Shown: piece after piece, positions 1 through 5,504 of the stretch
How positions within the stretch are numbered: position 1 is the first letter of the stretch
How the letters are laid out: every line of letters starts with the position of its first letter
NCBI GenBank assembly: GCA_023427575.1
Contig: JAEZAY010000313.1
Span: forward strand, 1-5,504
DNA from: Bacteroidota bacterium
GTDB taxonomy: Bacteria > Bacteroidota > Bacteroidia > Chitinophagales > Chitinophagaceae
DNA length: 5,504 bases
Reading direction: 5' to 3'
Program-made: the position numbers and the translations under genes
Notes under the pieces: model-generated
Database searches by the model: none
Told to the model about the DNA's origin: nothing
Seen by the model: only the letters and a program-made list of their open reading frames with translations

Positions 1-1
1 T

Positions 2-28
2 TCCACTTTTTTTTAGAAAAAAAGTGGA
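2..28. repeat. Perfect AT-rich inverted repeat (12-bp stem)
   Basis: TCCAC followed by seven T (2-13) pairs perfectly with seven A followed by GTGGA (17-28) around a 3-nt loop (TAG). Five GC-containing outer pairs cap an all A-T inner stem. It could be part of a terminator for a gene left of the window, but neither strand shows the usual GC stem followed by a T-run, so the role is open. The window edge prevents further judgement. Confidence 0.6.
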
Positions 29-179
29 GCAAAAAAATCGGGCTGCGGAATAAATCCTAAAAATTGAAACTTCCGGCTAAATAAAAACAAGTCACAGCGA
101 ATCAATATAACCCAGCGCCAGTAGGACCTACGAGCTAAAGATCATCTCCGGGCTTCGGTAACAACTGTTTTTATTTTAC
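29..179. other. Intergenic stretch without a recognisable gene
   Basis: Both strands were read and no frame with coding character was found. Two short plus-strand frames open from the left edge end by about position 60 and are lysine-rich low-complexity sequence. A short palindrome GTAGG-A-CCTAC occupies 121-131. CCGGGCTTCGG at 148-158 can pair with CCGAGGCCCGG at 213-223 inside repeat copy A (11 bp, one G-U). Confidence 0.5.
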
Positions 180-254
180 GCCGTCCGTTTCAATTTTCTT
201 AACGGATTTCTTCCGAGGCCCGGGGGAATACATTTTACCCGGACACCAATGATT
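180..254. repeat. Direct repeat unit, copy A (75 bp)
   Basis: The first 42 bp (180-221) match copy B (292-332) with a single one-base indel. Similarity continues more weakly through a shared GAATACATTT and a terminal AATGATT. Inside is an inverted repeat, TCCGTT (184-189) and AACGGA (201-206), with an 11-nt loop. The indel between the copies lies in that loop, so the stem is preserved. A second possible stem, CCGGG (220-224) with CCCGG (238-242), surrounds the shared GAATACATTT. No gene is encoded. It resembles a dispersed intergenic (REP/MITE-like) unit. Confidence 0.85.
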
Positions 255-256
255 TC

Positions 257-288
257 CACATTTGCACATTGGCACATTATCACATTAT
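257..288. repeat. Tandem octamer repeat, (CACATTnn) x4
   Basis: CACATT occurs at 257, 265, 273 and 281 with an exact 8-bp period. The two variable bases are TG, GG, AT and AT. The array fills the space between repeat copies A and B almost exactly. I associate such intergenic CACATT octamer arrays with Bacteroidota genomes, from memory. It is not a CRISPR array: the units are far too short and there are no spacers. Confidence 0.85.
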
Positions 289-291
289 CCT

Positions 292-363
292 GCCGTCCGT
301 TTCAATTTCTTAACGGATTTCTTCCGAGGCCCACTGAATACATTTATCCAGCCACTAATGATT
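292..363. repeat. Direct repeat unit, copy B (72 bp)
   Basis: Second copy of the unit at 180-254, in the same orientation, with starts 112 bp apart. Its hairpin arms TCCGTT (296-301) and AACGGA (312-317) are identical to those of copy A, but its loop is 10 nt instead of 11. The second stem is reduced to CTG (334-336) with CAG (349-351). It lies about 50 bp beyond the stop of the secreted-protein gene, so it could fall in that gene's 3' untranslated region. It lacks a T-run, so it is not a standard terminator. Confidence 0.85.
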
Positions 364-414
364 AGTCGGCAAGTGTCCCGATCCAAAATAAATGTAAGCC
401 CGCTACATCTTCAA

Positions 415-966
415 TTATTCCGCACCAACCGAAGGCTGGGGACTATGAACCATAAGACTGATCTTCCAGAGATTTGCCTCTTTATACAGGTTCAGATCAA
501 TACGAACTGTCGCGAAGCCGCCGGTTGCCGGTAAAAGCCTGAAGGAAATGGTATGCTGGCGCTTATGCTCAGATGGTTCGGAAGCGGGTCCATTCAGAAT
601 GAAAGGTTTTTCGCCTTCAATTTTAATAATTGAATTCCGGATCTGATCAAAGATTTGACGGTAGCGGCTTTTTACAACACTAAACTTGTCCGTTTCAAAA
701 AGCACGCATTTCCAACTATAGGTATCCTTCCTTTCATTCGAGCTTCGTGAAACAGTACAGCTGATTGCACCGGGAATGCTCAGAAGAGACAAATAATCGG
801 TTTGCGCTTCAGACTGGCGGATGATTTCGCCGCTGATATTGCTGAAATGATTCGGATAATCGCTGACCACTTTTTGTAGAGTGACAATGGTTGAATTGGA
901 GAAAACTCCCTGAGCCTGGGGCTTTATAAAGGCGAAAAGCGCTATTGCAAGAAGAACAGGCTTCAT
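415..966 (-). CDS. Secreted conserved-type hypothetical protein (183 aa)
   Basis: Function not recognised. The N-terminus is a convincing Sec signal peptide: K2, a hydrophobic core at about residues 4-14, then a polar stretch ending PQAQ-G, with likely signal peptidase I cleavage near residue 19. There is no lipobox cysteine, so export to the periplasm or outside is expected rather than lipidation. The mature part is about 164 residues, soluble-looking, with no further membrane segment. It has just two cysteines, C70 and C87, which could form a disulfide after export, and a W85. A motif-like stretch, EGEKPFILNGP at 117-127, follows an amphipathic segment (about 95-115) and is the best candidate for a conserved core. 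From memory this resembles a family of secreted hypothetical proteins in Chitinophagaceae; I could not verify that. No Shine-Dalgarno is visible, which is normal for Bacteroidota. It lies 522 bp downstream of the helicase on the same strand, too far for obvious co-transcription. Codon-level integrity and the signal peptide make it a real gene. Confidence 0.85.
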   Translation of the reverse strand: MKPVLLAIALFAFIKPQAQGVFSNSTIVTLQKVVSDYPNHFSNISGEIIRQSEAQTDYLSLLSIPGAISCTVSRSSNERKDTYSWKCVLFETDKFSVVKSRYRQIFDQIRNSIIKIEGEKPFILNGPASEPSEHKRQHTISFRLLPATGGFATVRIDLNLYKEANLWKISLMVHSPQPSVGAE

Positions 967-999
967 AGCGGCGGATTTGACGTTAAATATATACTAAAT

Positions 1000-1007
1000 C
1001 AAATCTA
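1000..1007 (-). promoter_or_regulatory. Candidate -7 element for the secreted-protein gene
   Basis: On the minus strand TAGATTTG matches TAnnTTTG and ends 33 nt before the ATG at 966, so a short leader of about 25 nt would result. No TTTG-like -33 element sits at the expected distance. A second near match, TATATTTA (991-984), lies closer to the start. A promoter is needed here, because the helicase gene is 522 bp away and a plus-strand terminator hairpin intervenes, but its exact position is uncertain. Confidence 0.3.
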
Positions 1008-1095
1008 AACCTGTATAAAATCCGCTATAAGTTCTATAATACAATAAATCAGCAACCAGGGGCGTTGTAAATCAGATCACCTTAAATCCCTATCA

Positions 1096-1257
1096 ATGAA
1101 AAGAAGTGAATTATTACTGGATGCGCAAAAAACAAGGATCACAAAAGATCTTTACCGGCCTTCTTCCAACATTATCCGCTTTGTAAAAAGTGTTGTTTGC
1201 ATTGTGGTGAACGGACATTCACCCATTACGCAGTCTGCCTACATGCGAAGAAAATAA
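1096..1257 (+). CDS. Putative small basic protein (53 aa)
   Basis: An ATG-to-TAA frame of 53 codons in the otherwise empty gap between the two minus-strand genes. The product begins MKRSELLLDA, is strongly basic (about 11 Lys/Arg against 3 acidic residues) and has a hydrophobic stretch at 26-38 (IIRFVKSVVCIVV) interrupted by R28 and K31. It could lie on a membrane surface or form a buried strand; it is not a clean transmembrane helix. It ends in MRRK. No Shine-Dalgarno and no convincing promoter were found upstream. The main support is the strong intrinsic terminator on the same strand about 120 nt after the stop (1377-1401), which neither neighbouring gene needs. I do not recognise the sequence. 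It could equally be a chance frame inside a non-coding RNA, or a remnant of a longer gene. Confidence 0.3.
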   Translation: MKRSELLLDAQKTRITKDLYRPSSNIIRFVKSVVCIVVNGHSPITQSAYMRRK

Positions 1258-1376
1258 CCAATTCCATCTTTAATTGATTTTGTTCCTTCATCCATGCGCC
1301 TGAAAGCAATGGTGATTGCAACTATACATGATTAGCACTTACCTCTGAAACCACAAAAATTAAAGTATGTGCTATG

Positions 1377-1401
1377 CTCCCGCTCCGGCGGGAGTTTTTT
1401 T
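1377..1401 (+). terminator. Intrinsic (Rho-independent) terminator, plus strand
   Basis: A perfect 7-bp GC-rich stem, CTCCCGC (1377-1383) with GCGGGAG (1388-1394), closes a 4-nt loop TCCG and is followed at once by seven T (1395-1401). The U-tract exists only on the plus strand; in the minus direction the hairpin is followed by CATAGCAC, so it should not end the helicase transcript efficiently. Its orientation implies a plus-strand transcript coming from the left, for which the 53-codon frame at 1096-1257 is the only candidate seen. Confidence 0.8.
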
Positions 1402-1488
1402 GCTCCAGGGGGCAGGTTATTCCTGCTCATCTTTTTTGCCGGCAGATGGATCCGAACATCCTTCGTACAAGGCTTCCCCCCAATTATA

Positions 1489-4400
1489 CTAACTGAAAAG
1501 ATATTCAACATCAGCCTTCGTAAGCGATTTCACAAACCCTTCATCATCGGTAATCAGGTCTTTCGCCAGGATCCTTTTCCGTTCCTGCAGTTGAAGAATT
1601 TTGTCTTCGATTGTATCCTTACAGAGCATCCGGTAGGCGAAGATATTTTTAGTTTGGCCGATACGGTGCGTACGATCAATCGCCTGCTGTTCCACTGCGG
1701 GATTCCACCAGGGATCAACGATGTACACATAATCGGCGGCGGTCAGGTTTAAGCCCACACCTCCTGCTTTGAGCGAAATTAAAAATACCCGGCAGTTGTC
1801 ATCATTTTGAAAACGCTGGATCGCTTTCTCCCGGTCTACCGCACTCGTGCTGCCATCGAAATATTCAAAATCAACTTCGAGTTCCTTCAGCTTGGCCTTA
1901 ATCAAAGCCAGCATGCCCAGAAACTGGGAGAACACCAAAGCTTTGTGATTGCTGATATTTTCCGTTATCTCGCGGCCCAGCTCTTCCAGTTTAATGGATT
2001 GGTTGGGAAATTTTTCCGTTTCATTTAATATAGCCGGTGAGTCACAGATCTGACGGAGTTTCATCAGGCCCTGTAAGATGGTAAGCTGCGAACGTTGAAT
2101 TCCATTCTGTTCAATAGTGCCCAGAATTTTATCACGGAAATCGTTTCGGTATGCATTGTAAATATTGCGTTGTTCACTCTCCATTTCACAATACAGTATC
2201 GTTTCCATTTTTTCAGGAAGATCCTTGGCCACCTGCTCCTTTGTTCTGCGAAGGATGAAGGGAAATAACAACTTCCGCAAATGATCTTTTCTTTCAGGAT
2301 CGCCAAGCTTATCTATGGGAATGGAAAATTCCTGTCGGAAAAACTCCATGCTTCCCAGCATGCCGGGATTCAGAAAATTCATTTGTGCAAATATGTCGAA
2401 AGTGTTGTTCTGCAAGGGCGTACCGCTGAGGCAGATCCGGTTTTTGGAACGCAGAATGCTGGCAGCCTTTGTTACTTTGCTGGATGGGTTCTTTATGGCC
2501 TGCGATTCATCCAGCACTACATAGTCGAACTTCATCTCCACCAGCATTTTGATATCGCTGCGCAAGGTGCCATAAGTGGTGATCAGAATATCAACTCCAT
2601 TAAATTTTTCCCTGCTTCTGATCCGTTCACCACCATGGTGAATATGATAGCTTAACGTGGGAGTGAACTTTTTGATCTCATTTTCCCAGTTAAACATCAG
2701 GGTGGTAGGACAAACCACCAATGCCGTGAGCTTTCCATGATGATGCCGGTAATAATGCAGGTAGGCCAGGGCCTGAATGGTTTTACCCAAACCCATATCA
2801 TCGGCCAGAATTCCACCCCATCCAATTTCCTGGAGATAATTTAACCAGTGATAACCATGAGCCTGGTAAGGCCTCAGAACCGCGTTGAGATGTTCGGGAA
2901 GCGGGATCTCGCGGATTTGTTTGAATTCGCGAAGCTGATCATACTTGGCTTCCAGATCAACAATCAGTTCCTGTTCATTGCGGTTATCGTACAGTTCATC
3001 GATCACACTCATGTGGTATTTCGACAACCGCATTTCATTCTGCCGCCCTTCGCCAACCCGGAATAAAAGGGAATATTTTTTAATCCATTCTTCCGGCAAA
3101 ATGCCGAGCGTGCCATCGTTGAGCGGAACAAACTGCTGTCTGTTTGCCAGCGCTTTTTTCACATCGGCAATAGTAACTTTTTGTTCCCCGAACATAATGT
3201 CCACACGGGCGTCAAACCAGTCGGTATTACTGCTGATATGTATTTTCGTTTGTGGCTTGGCGGTATTAAACCGGAAATTCTTTAAAGCTTCGAATCCATA
3301 TACCGGCACCTTCATCTCATTCATCGCATCCACAAAAAGGAAAAACCAGTTGTTTTTTAAAACATCATTTCCTTTCAATGCAAGCTGCTGACCTCCTTCC
3401 GGACGAATGAAATTCGAATGCAGATTTTCCAGTTTCTGAACAAAATCCTCTTCTGCCGCTTTATCACGATGAACAACCAGGATCTTATCGGCCCCAGGTA
3501 TTATCAGCTCCGCTTTTCCTCCGGGTTTTGTTTCGTAGCCTTTATAAGAAAACAGGGGTTGAAAAATCAGATAGTCGCCTTTTTCTACCAGTGCCACTCT
3601 TTTATCCGGCGCTGTATCGCGCACTTCGGAAACCATTCCGGGCGAAAATTCCACCTGGTATTCTTTTGTTAGCGGCAGAATAAACTTTTTCAACTGCTCG
3701 GGCCAGTCGGATTTCTTTATAGTTATTTTCCCTTTAGACAGAAAGCGGTCCACCAGATTTATATCTTCCGGTTTAGCCCACAGATAAAGATTCTGCCTGT
3801 ATAAAAAGATCACGCTGCTGGTGATCTCATTTTCCATCACATCAACAACCTGTCCGTTCAGCTTCACCCAGCATTCCACTTCATAATTTTCGTCAAGGCG
3901 TGAGATCTTAAAAAATGGGGTAATAAATTCCGGTACAATCCCAACCGTATTTAAATGATCGGTTTTGAAGACTTTTTTTGACGCCAGCTGAAAAATAAAT
4001 GGATTATCGGCCTGTTCGGTAAACAGTTTTTTCAATTTCGGCTGGATGTATTCTACCATCAGTGCCTTTGTTTCTTCCGGCAGATCATCTTCCTCATGAT
4101 GAATGATATTTTCCCAGATTCCGCTAAAAGGCGAGTTGCGGTTCAAAAACCGGGTGATCTCCGATTCCTGCATTTTACGAAGAAGCGGGAAAAGCTGACG
4201 GTCACTTTCCTGAAAAGAATCGATATTAACAAATTTGCTCAGGTCAAGTTTTTCAACTCTGTTTACAAAAGCCGAATTGGATTCATCGGGTTCTCCAGCT
4301 ACTGCATCAACCGAAAAGCCAGGATATGAATCGTGATTAAAATTAAAAACGATTCCCAGTCTTAGGGCCGGCAGTTCAGGCTTCTCATTCAAATCGCCGG

Positions 4401-5253
4401 CCTCAGCCGAAACCGGTTCAACAACAACCGGGGCCACTTTGGGTTTTAAACTTTCCTGAGGACTGATTCTGCGGATAGAAGGATCCAGCACCCTTAGAAA
4501 GGGTTTTCCCTCTTTATAACTGAATTCAAATTTTCCTTTCAAATCGTCGCTCAGCGAATAACCATACGCTTCAAGAAGCTTGTTTTTCTCCTTATCCCAG
4601 TTTCGGATGGTGTCAAAATAATAAGGCCCGAAACTGTTCAGCAATTGCAAAAACACAATCACTTTCGGCAAAGACAGCGGATGCTGGCGGTCTTCATAAT
4701 CAGAACTCGTATCAAAATTCCTTTCTTCGTTCTTACGGATCAGTACATTATAAACGGTGCCGCCGATTTCAACGGTCGCCTTTACGTTTTCATCCTGTGC
4801 ATGAATAATATTTGCCTTGTTGGTTCGCAGAAATTTTTCCGCTTCCTGATAGGTTTCCGGAGAAGATAAAAGCCGGATCGATTTCAGATCGATGTATTTC
4901 ATCTTTACAACCGTGTGGCGCTGATCGTACTCAACATCTTCGGCTTTCAGAAGGTTTTTATCGATCATCTCCTGCAACTGAATCAGGGCCGCTGCTTCAT
5001 GACGGCAGATATCGCCCAGATTATACGGGCATGCACAACGAACCGAAAGCGTTTTGGCATCTTTAAATTTGTGGATGCTGACCTTGTAAAAGGTGGAATA
5101 ACTGTCATCTTTAACCCGAAAGGAAACAGAGTCGAGCAATTCATCGTAATCCGTTAGCTCAACAAAGCCAATCGCATGAATTTTTTTCCCACGACGGATA
5201 ACTTCGTCCGTGCCATTTGTGTACACATATTTGATAAGGTGCGGTAAAGCCAT
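1489..5253 (-). CDS. SWIM zinc-finger SNF2-family DNA helicase/ATPase (1254 aa)
   Basis: ATP-driven double-stranded-DNA translocase of superfamily 2, SNF2/RapA-like group, expected to be cytoplasmic and to act on protein-DNA complexes. The substrate is not known from sequence. N-terminal SWIM zinc finger: C73-x-C75-x7-C83-x-H85. Residues about 110-785 form a long middle region of the kind found in bacterial SNF2 proteins, with a Pro/Val/Glu-rich linker near 264-297. Helicase lobe 1: Q-motif-like LRPYQ (Q797), Walker A DDMGLGKT 818-825 (K824), motif Ia CPTTL from 848, Walker B DESQ 915-918, motif III SGTPLQNN 943-950 and RRTK 1002-1005. Lobe 2: KALVFSQF from 1104, DGST 1133-1136, motif V SLKAGGVGLNLT 1160-1171 and motif VI DRTHRIGQ (arginines 1194 and 1197). 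All catalytic residues are present and the frame is uninterrupted, so it should be active. The length suits Bacteroidota members. The start is supported by an AAAGGAG 10 nt upstream. It appears monocistronic, and the stop is TAG. Family assignment is near certain; the cellular role is unknown. Confidence 0.97.
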   Translation of the reverse strand: MALPHLIKYVYTNGTDEVIRRGKKIHAIGFVELTDYDELLDSVSFRVKDDSYSTFYKVSIHKFKDAKTLSVRCACPYNLGDICRHEAAALIQLQEMIDKNLLKAEDVEYDQRHTVVKMKYIDLKSIRLLSSPETYQEAEKFLRTNKANIIHAQDENVKATVEIGGTVYNVLIRKNEERNFDTSSDYEDRQHPLSLPKVIVFLQLLNSFGPYYFDTIRNWDKEKNKLLEAYGYSLSDDLKGKFEFSYKEGKPFLRVLDPSIRRISPQESLKPKVAPVVVEPVSAEAGDLNEKPELPALRLGIVFNFNHDSYPGFSVDAVAGEPDESNSAFVNRVEKLDLSKFVNIDSFQESDRQLFPLLRKMQESEITRFLNRNSPFSGIWENIIHHEEDDLPEETKALMVEYIQPKLKKLFTEQADNPFIFQLASKKVFKTDHLNTVGIVPEFITPFFKISRLDENYEVECWVKLNGQVVDVMENEITSSVIFLYRQNLYLWAKPEDINLVDRFLSKGKITIKKSDWPEQLKKFILPLTKEYQVEFSPGMVSEVRDTAPDKRVALVEKGDYLIFQPLFSYKGYETKPGGKAELIIPGADKILVVHRDKAAEEDFVQKLENLHSNFIRPEGGQQLALKGNDVLKNNWFFLFVDAMNEMKVPVYGFEALKNFRFNTAKPQTKIHISSNTDWFDARVDIMFGEQKVTIADVKKALANRQQFVPLNDGTLGILPEEWIKKYSLLFRVGEGRQNEMRLSKYHMSVIDELYDNRNEQELIVDLEAKYDQLREFKQIREIPLPEHLNAVLRPYQAHGYHWLNYLQEIGWGGILADDMGLGKTIQALAYLHYYRHHHGKLTALVVCPTTLMFNWENEIKKFTPTLSYHIHHGGERIRSREKFNGVDILITTYGTLRSDIKMLVEMKFDYVVLDESQAIKNPSSKVTKAASILRSKNRICLSGTPLQNNTFDIFAQMNFLNPGMLGSMEFFRQEFSIPIDKLGDPERKDHLRKLLFPFILRRTKEQVAKDLPEKMETILYCEMESEQRNIYNAYRNDFRDKILGTIEQNGIQRSQLTILQGLMKLRQICDSPAILNETEKFPNQSIKLEELGREITENISNHKALVFSQFLGMLALIKAKLKELEVDFEYFDGSTSAVDREKAIQRFQNDDNCRVFLISLKAGGVGLNLTAADYVYIVDPWWNPAVEQQAIDRTHRIGQTKNIFAYRMLCKDTIEDKILQLQERKRILAKDLITDDEGFVKSLTKADVEYLFS

Positions 5254-5263
5254 ATTGTATTTA

Positions 5264-5270
5264 CTCCTTT
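5264..5270 (-). promoter_or_regulatory. Shine-Dalgarno of the SNF2 helicase gene
   Basis: Read on the minus strand, AAAGGAG lies 10 nt before the ATG at 5253. It is the only strong ribosome-binding site in the window. It fixes the start codon; no competing in-frame start lies close by. Strong sites are the exception in Bacteroidota, so efficient translation is suggested. Confidence 0.7.
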
Positions 5271-5352
5271 CAGCGCTTTTTCTTTAAGCCGGGTCGTGGC
5301 ATCAATCCAAAAAATTCCAGGTTCTGCCGCCAACTCGAAAAAAGGCAATCTG

Positions 5353-5384
5353 CAAAAGTAACGGAAAATTAGGCAGGCCTGAAA
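5353..5384 (-). promoter_or_regulatory. Candidate Bacteroidota-type promoter of the SNF2 helicase gene
   Basis: On the minus strand TACTTTTG (5360-5353) matches the Bacteroidota -7 consensus TAnnTTTG exactly. Twenty nucleotides upstream is TTTC (5384-5381), one mismatch from the -33 TTTG element, at the usual spacing. Transcription would begin near 5346, giving a 5' leader of roughly 90 nt before the ATG. The assignment rests on consensus and position only. Confidence 0.5.
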
Positions 5385-5444
5385 GCAAATCGGTAGAAAA
5401 GCATGTTAACAAAACGATTGGCGGGGCTTTTAGCGAACCGGGCG

Positions 5445-5467
5445 CAATTCGATTTATAACAATTCGA
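5445..5467. repeat. Duplicated CAATTCGA motif upstream of the edge ORF
   Basis: CAATTCGA occurs at 5445-5452 and again at 5460-5467, with 15-bp spacing between starts and a 7-bp AT-rich spacer. The second copy abuts the ATG at 5468. The same bases also give an inverted pair, ATTCG (5447-5451) and CGAAT (5465-5469). It could be a regulator-binding site or a chance duplication. Confidence 0.45.
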
Positions 5468-5504
5468 ATGAGCATCGATCTAATTTCAGACAGAGCCGAA
5501 ACGG
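5468..5504 (+). CDS. Possible 5' end of a divergent gene (partial, 12 codons)
   Basis: A frame opens at ATG 5468 and stays open to the window edge, giving N-terminal residues MSIDLISDRAET. It would be divergent from the helicase gene, with about 214 bp between the two starts, a normal size for a shared promoter region. There is no Shine-Dalgarno. The ATG directly follows a duplicated CAATTCGA motif. Twelve codons are too few to identify a family. A minus-strand frame also remains open across the same edge region, so this call is weak. Confidence 0.22.
   Translation, partial: MSIDLISDRAET

Larger units (their letters stand above)
967..1488. other. 522-bp intergenic region between the two minus-strand genes
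   Basis: It holds the putative 53-codon plus-strand frame (1096-1257), the plus-strand terminator (1377-1401) and, near its left end, a candidate minus-strand promoter for the secreted-protein gene. Positions 1008-1095 are AT-rich with several TATAA-like runs (for example TATAAT at 1035-1040) but no convincing plus-strand Bacteroidota promoter. Positions 1258-1376 and 1402-1488 show nothing more. No clear terminator for the helicase gene was found downstream of its stop. Confidence 0.6.

Noticed and set aside
257..288. CRISPR array
   Set aside because: Units are 8 bp with only two variable bases, no spacers are present and no cas genes are seen.
292..363. Repeat units as C-terminal fragments of a duplicated gene (minus-strand reading gives a short peptide ending ASEEIR before a stop)
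   Set aside because: The open stretch is under 20 codons, the indel between copies shifts the frame after the core, and the hairpin stem rather than the frame is preserved.
262..534. Plus-strand 90-codon frame starting in the octamer array
   Set aside because: It crosses the low-complexity array and repeat copy B, then runs antisense to the secreted-protein gene; composition is not protein-like.
1377..1401. Terminator of the helicase gene (minus strand)
   Set aside because: On the minus strand the hairpin is preceded, not followed, by the homopolymer, so there is no U-tract after the stem.
2064..2306. Minus-strand 80-codon frame inside the helicase gene
   Set aside because: Same-strand alternative frame within the conserved helicase core; no independent start signal and no domain.
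2281..2655. Plus-strand open frames of 70-150 codons lying across the helicase gene (for example 2281-2655, 2945-3391, 1369-1752)
   Set aside because: They are antisense to an intact, motif-complete SNF2 gene, lack recognisable domains and have shadow-frame composition.
1489..5253. Defence-system helicase (for example a DISARM-type SNF2 component)
   Set aside because: No partner methylase, nuclease, phospholipase or other defence gene is in the window, and stand-alone SWIM-SNF2 helicases are common in Bacteroidota chromosomes.
5154..5348. Minus-strand 64-codon frame overlapping the helicase start
   Set aside because: It begins with TTG, overlaps the helicase N-terminus in another frame, has no ribosome-binding site and would start essentially at the predicted transcription start.
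5468..5504. Threonine aldolase start, because MSIDLISD resembles the usual MIDLxSDT opening
   Set aside because: Only twelve residues are visible and the following RAET does not match the expected TVTxPT. Too little to name.

Overview
The window looks like a piece of a Bacteroidota chromosome, most likely Chitinophagales/Chitinophagaceae. This is an inference from several signs. The large helicase has the architecture and C-terminal ending usual for that phylum. The best promoter candidate matches the Bacteroidota consensus (-7 TAnnTTTG). Most starts lack a Shine-Dalgarno. The intergenic DNA is AT-rich and carries a CACATT octamer array of a kind I associate with this group. No 16S or other marker gene is present to confirm it.

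Layout, left to right. Positions 1-414 hold no convincing gene. This stretch has an AT-rich perfect hairpin at the extreme left (2-28) and a repeat island (180-363). The island is two copies of a roughly 72-75 bp unit, each containing a small hairpin, separated by four 8-bp CACATTnn units. Positions 415-966 (minus strand) encode a 183-aa secreted protein of unknown function. Positions 967-1488 are a 522-bp intergenic stretch between two minus-strand genes. It nevertheless contains a plus-strand 53-codon ORF (1096-1257) and a strong plus-strand intrinsic terminator (1377-1401), so a short plus-strand transcript probably lies there. Positions 1489-5253 (minus strand) encode a 1254-aa SWIM zinc-finger SNF2-family helicase/ATPase with all the diagnostic motifs intact. 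It has a clear Shine-Dalgarno and a plausible promoter upstream. At the right edge a short plus-strand reading frame opens at 5468 and runs off the window. It is preceded by a duplicated 8-bp motif and may be the start of a divergent gene.

How the parts work together: the two minus-strand genes are too far apart (522 bp, with a plus-strand terminator between them) to be a simple operon, and nothing suggests a shared pathway. The helicase appears to be a free-standing, single-gene transcription unit of the housekeeping chromatin-remodeller-like type common in Bacteroidota. I see no methylase, nuclease, transposase, integrase or CRISPR gene, so the window does not support a defence system or mobile island. 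The least explained parts are the repeat island and the small plus-strand transcript unit.
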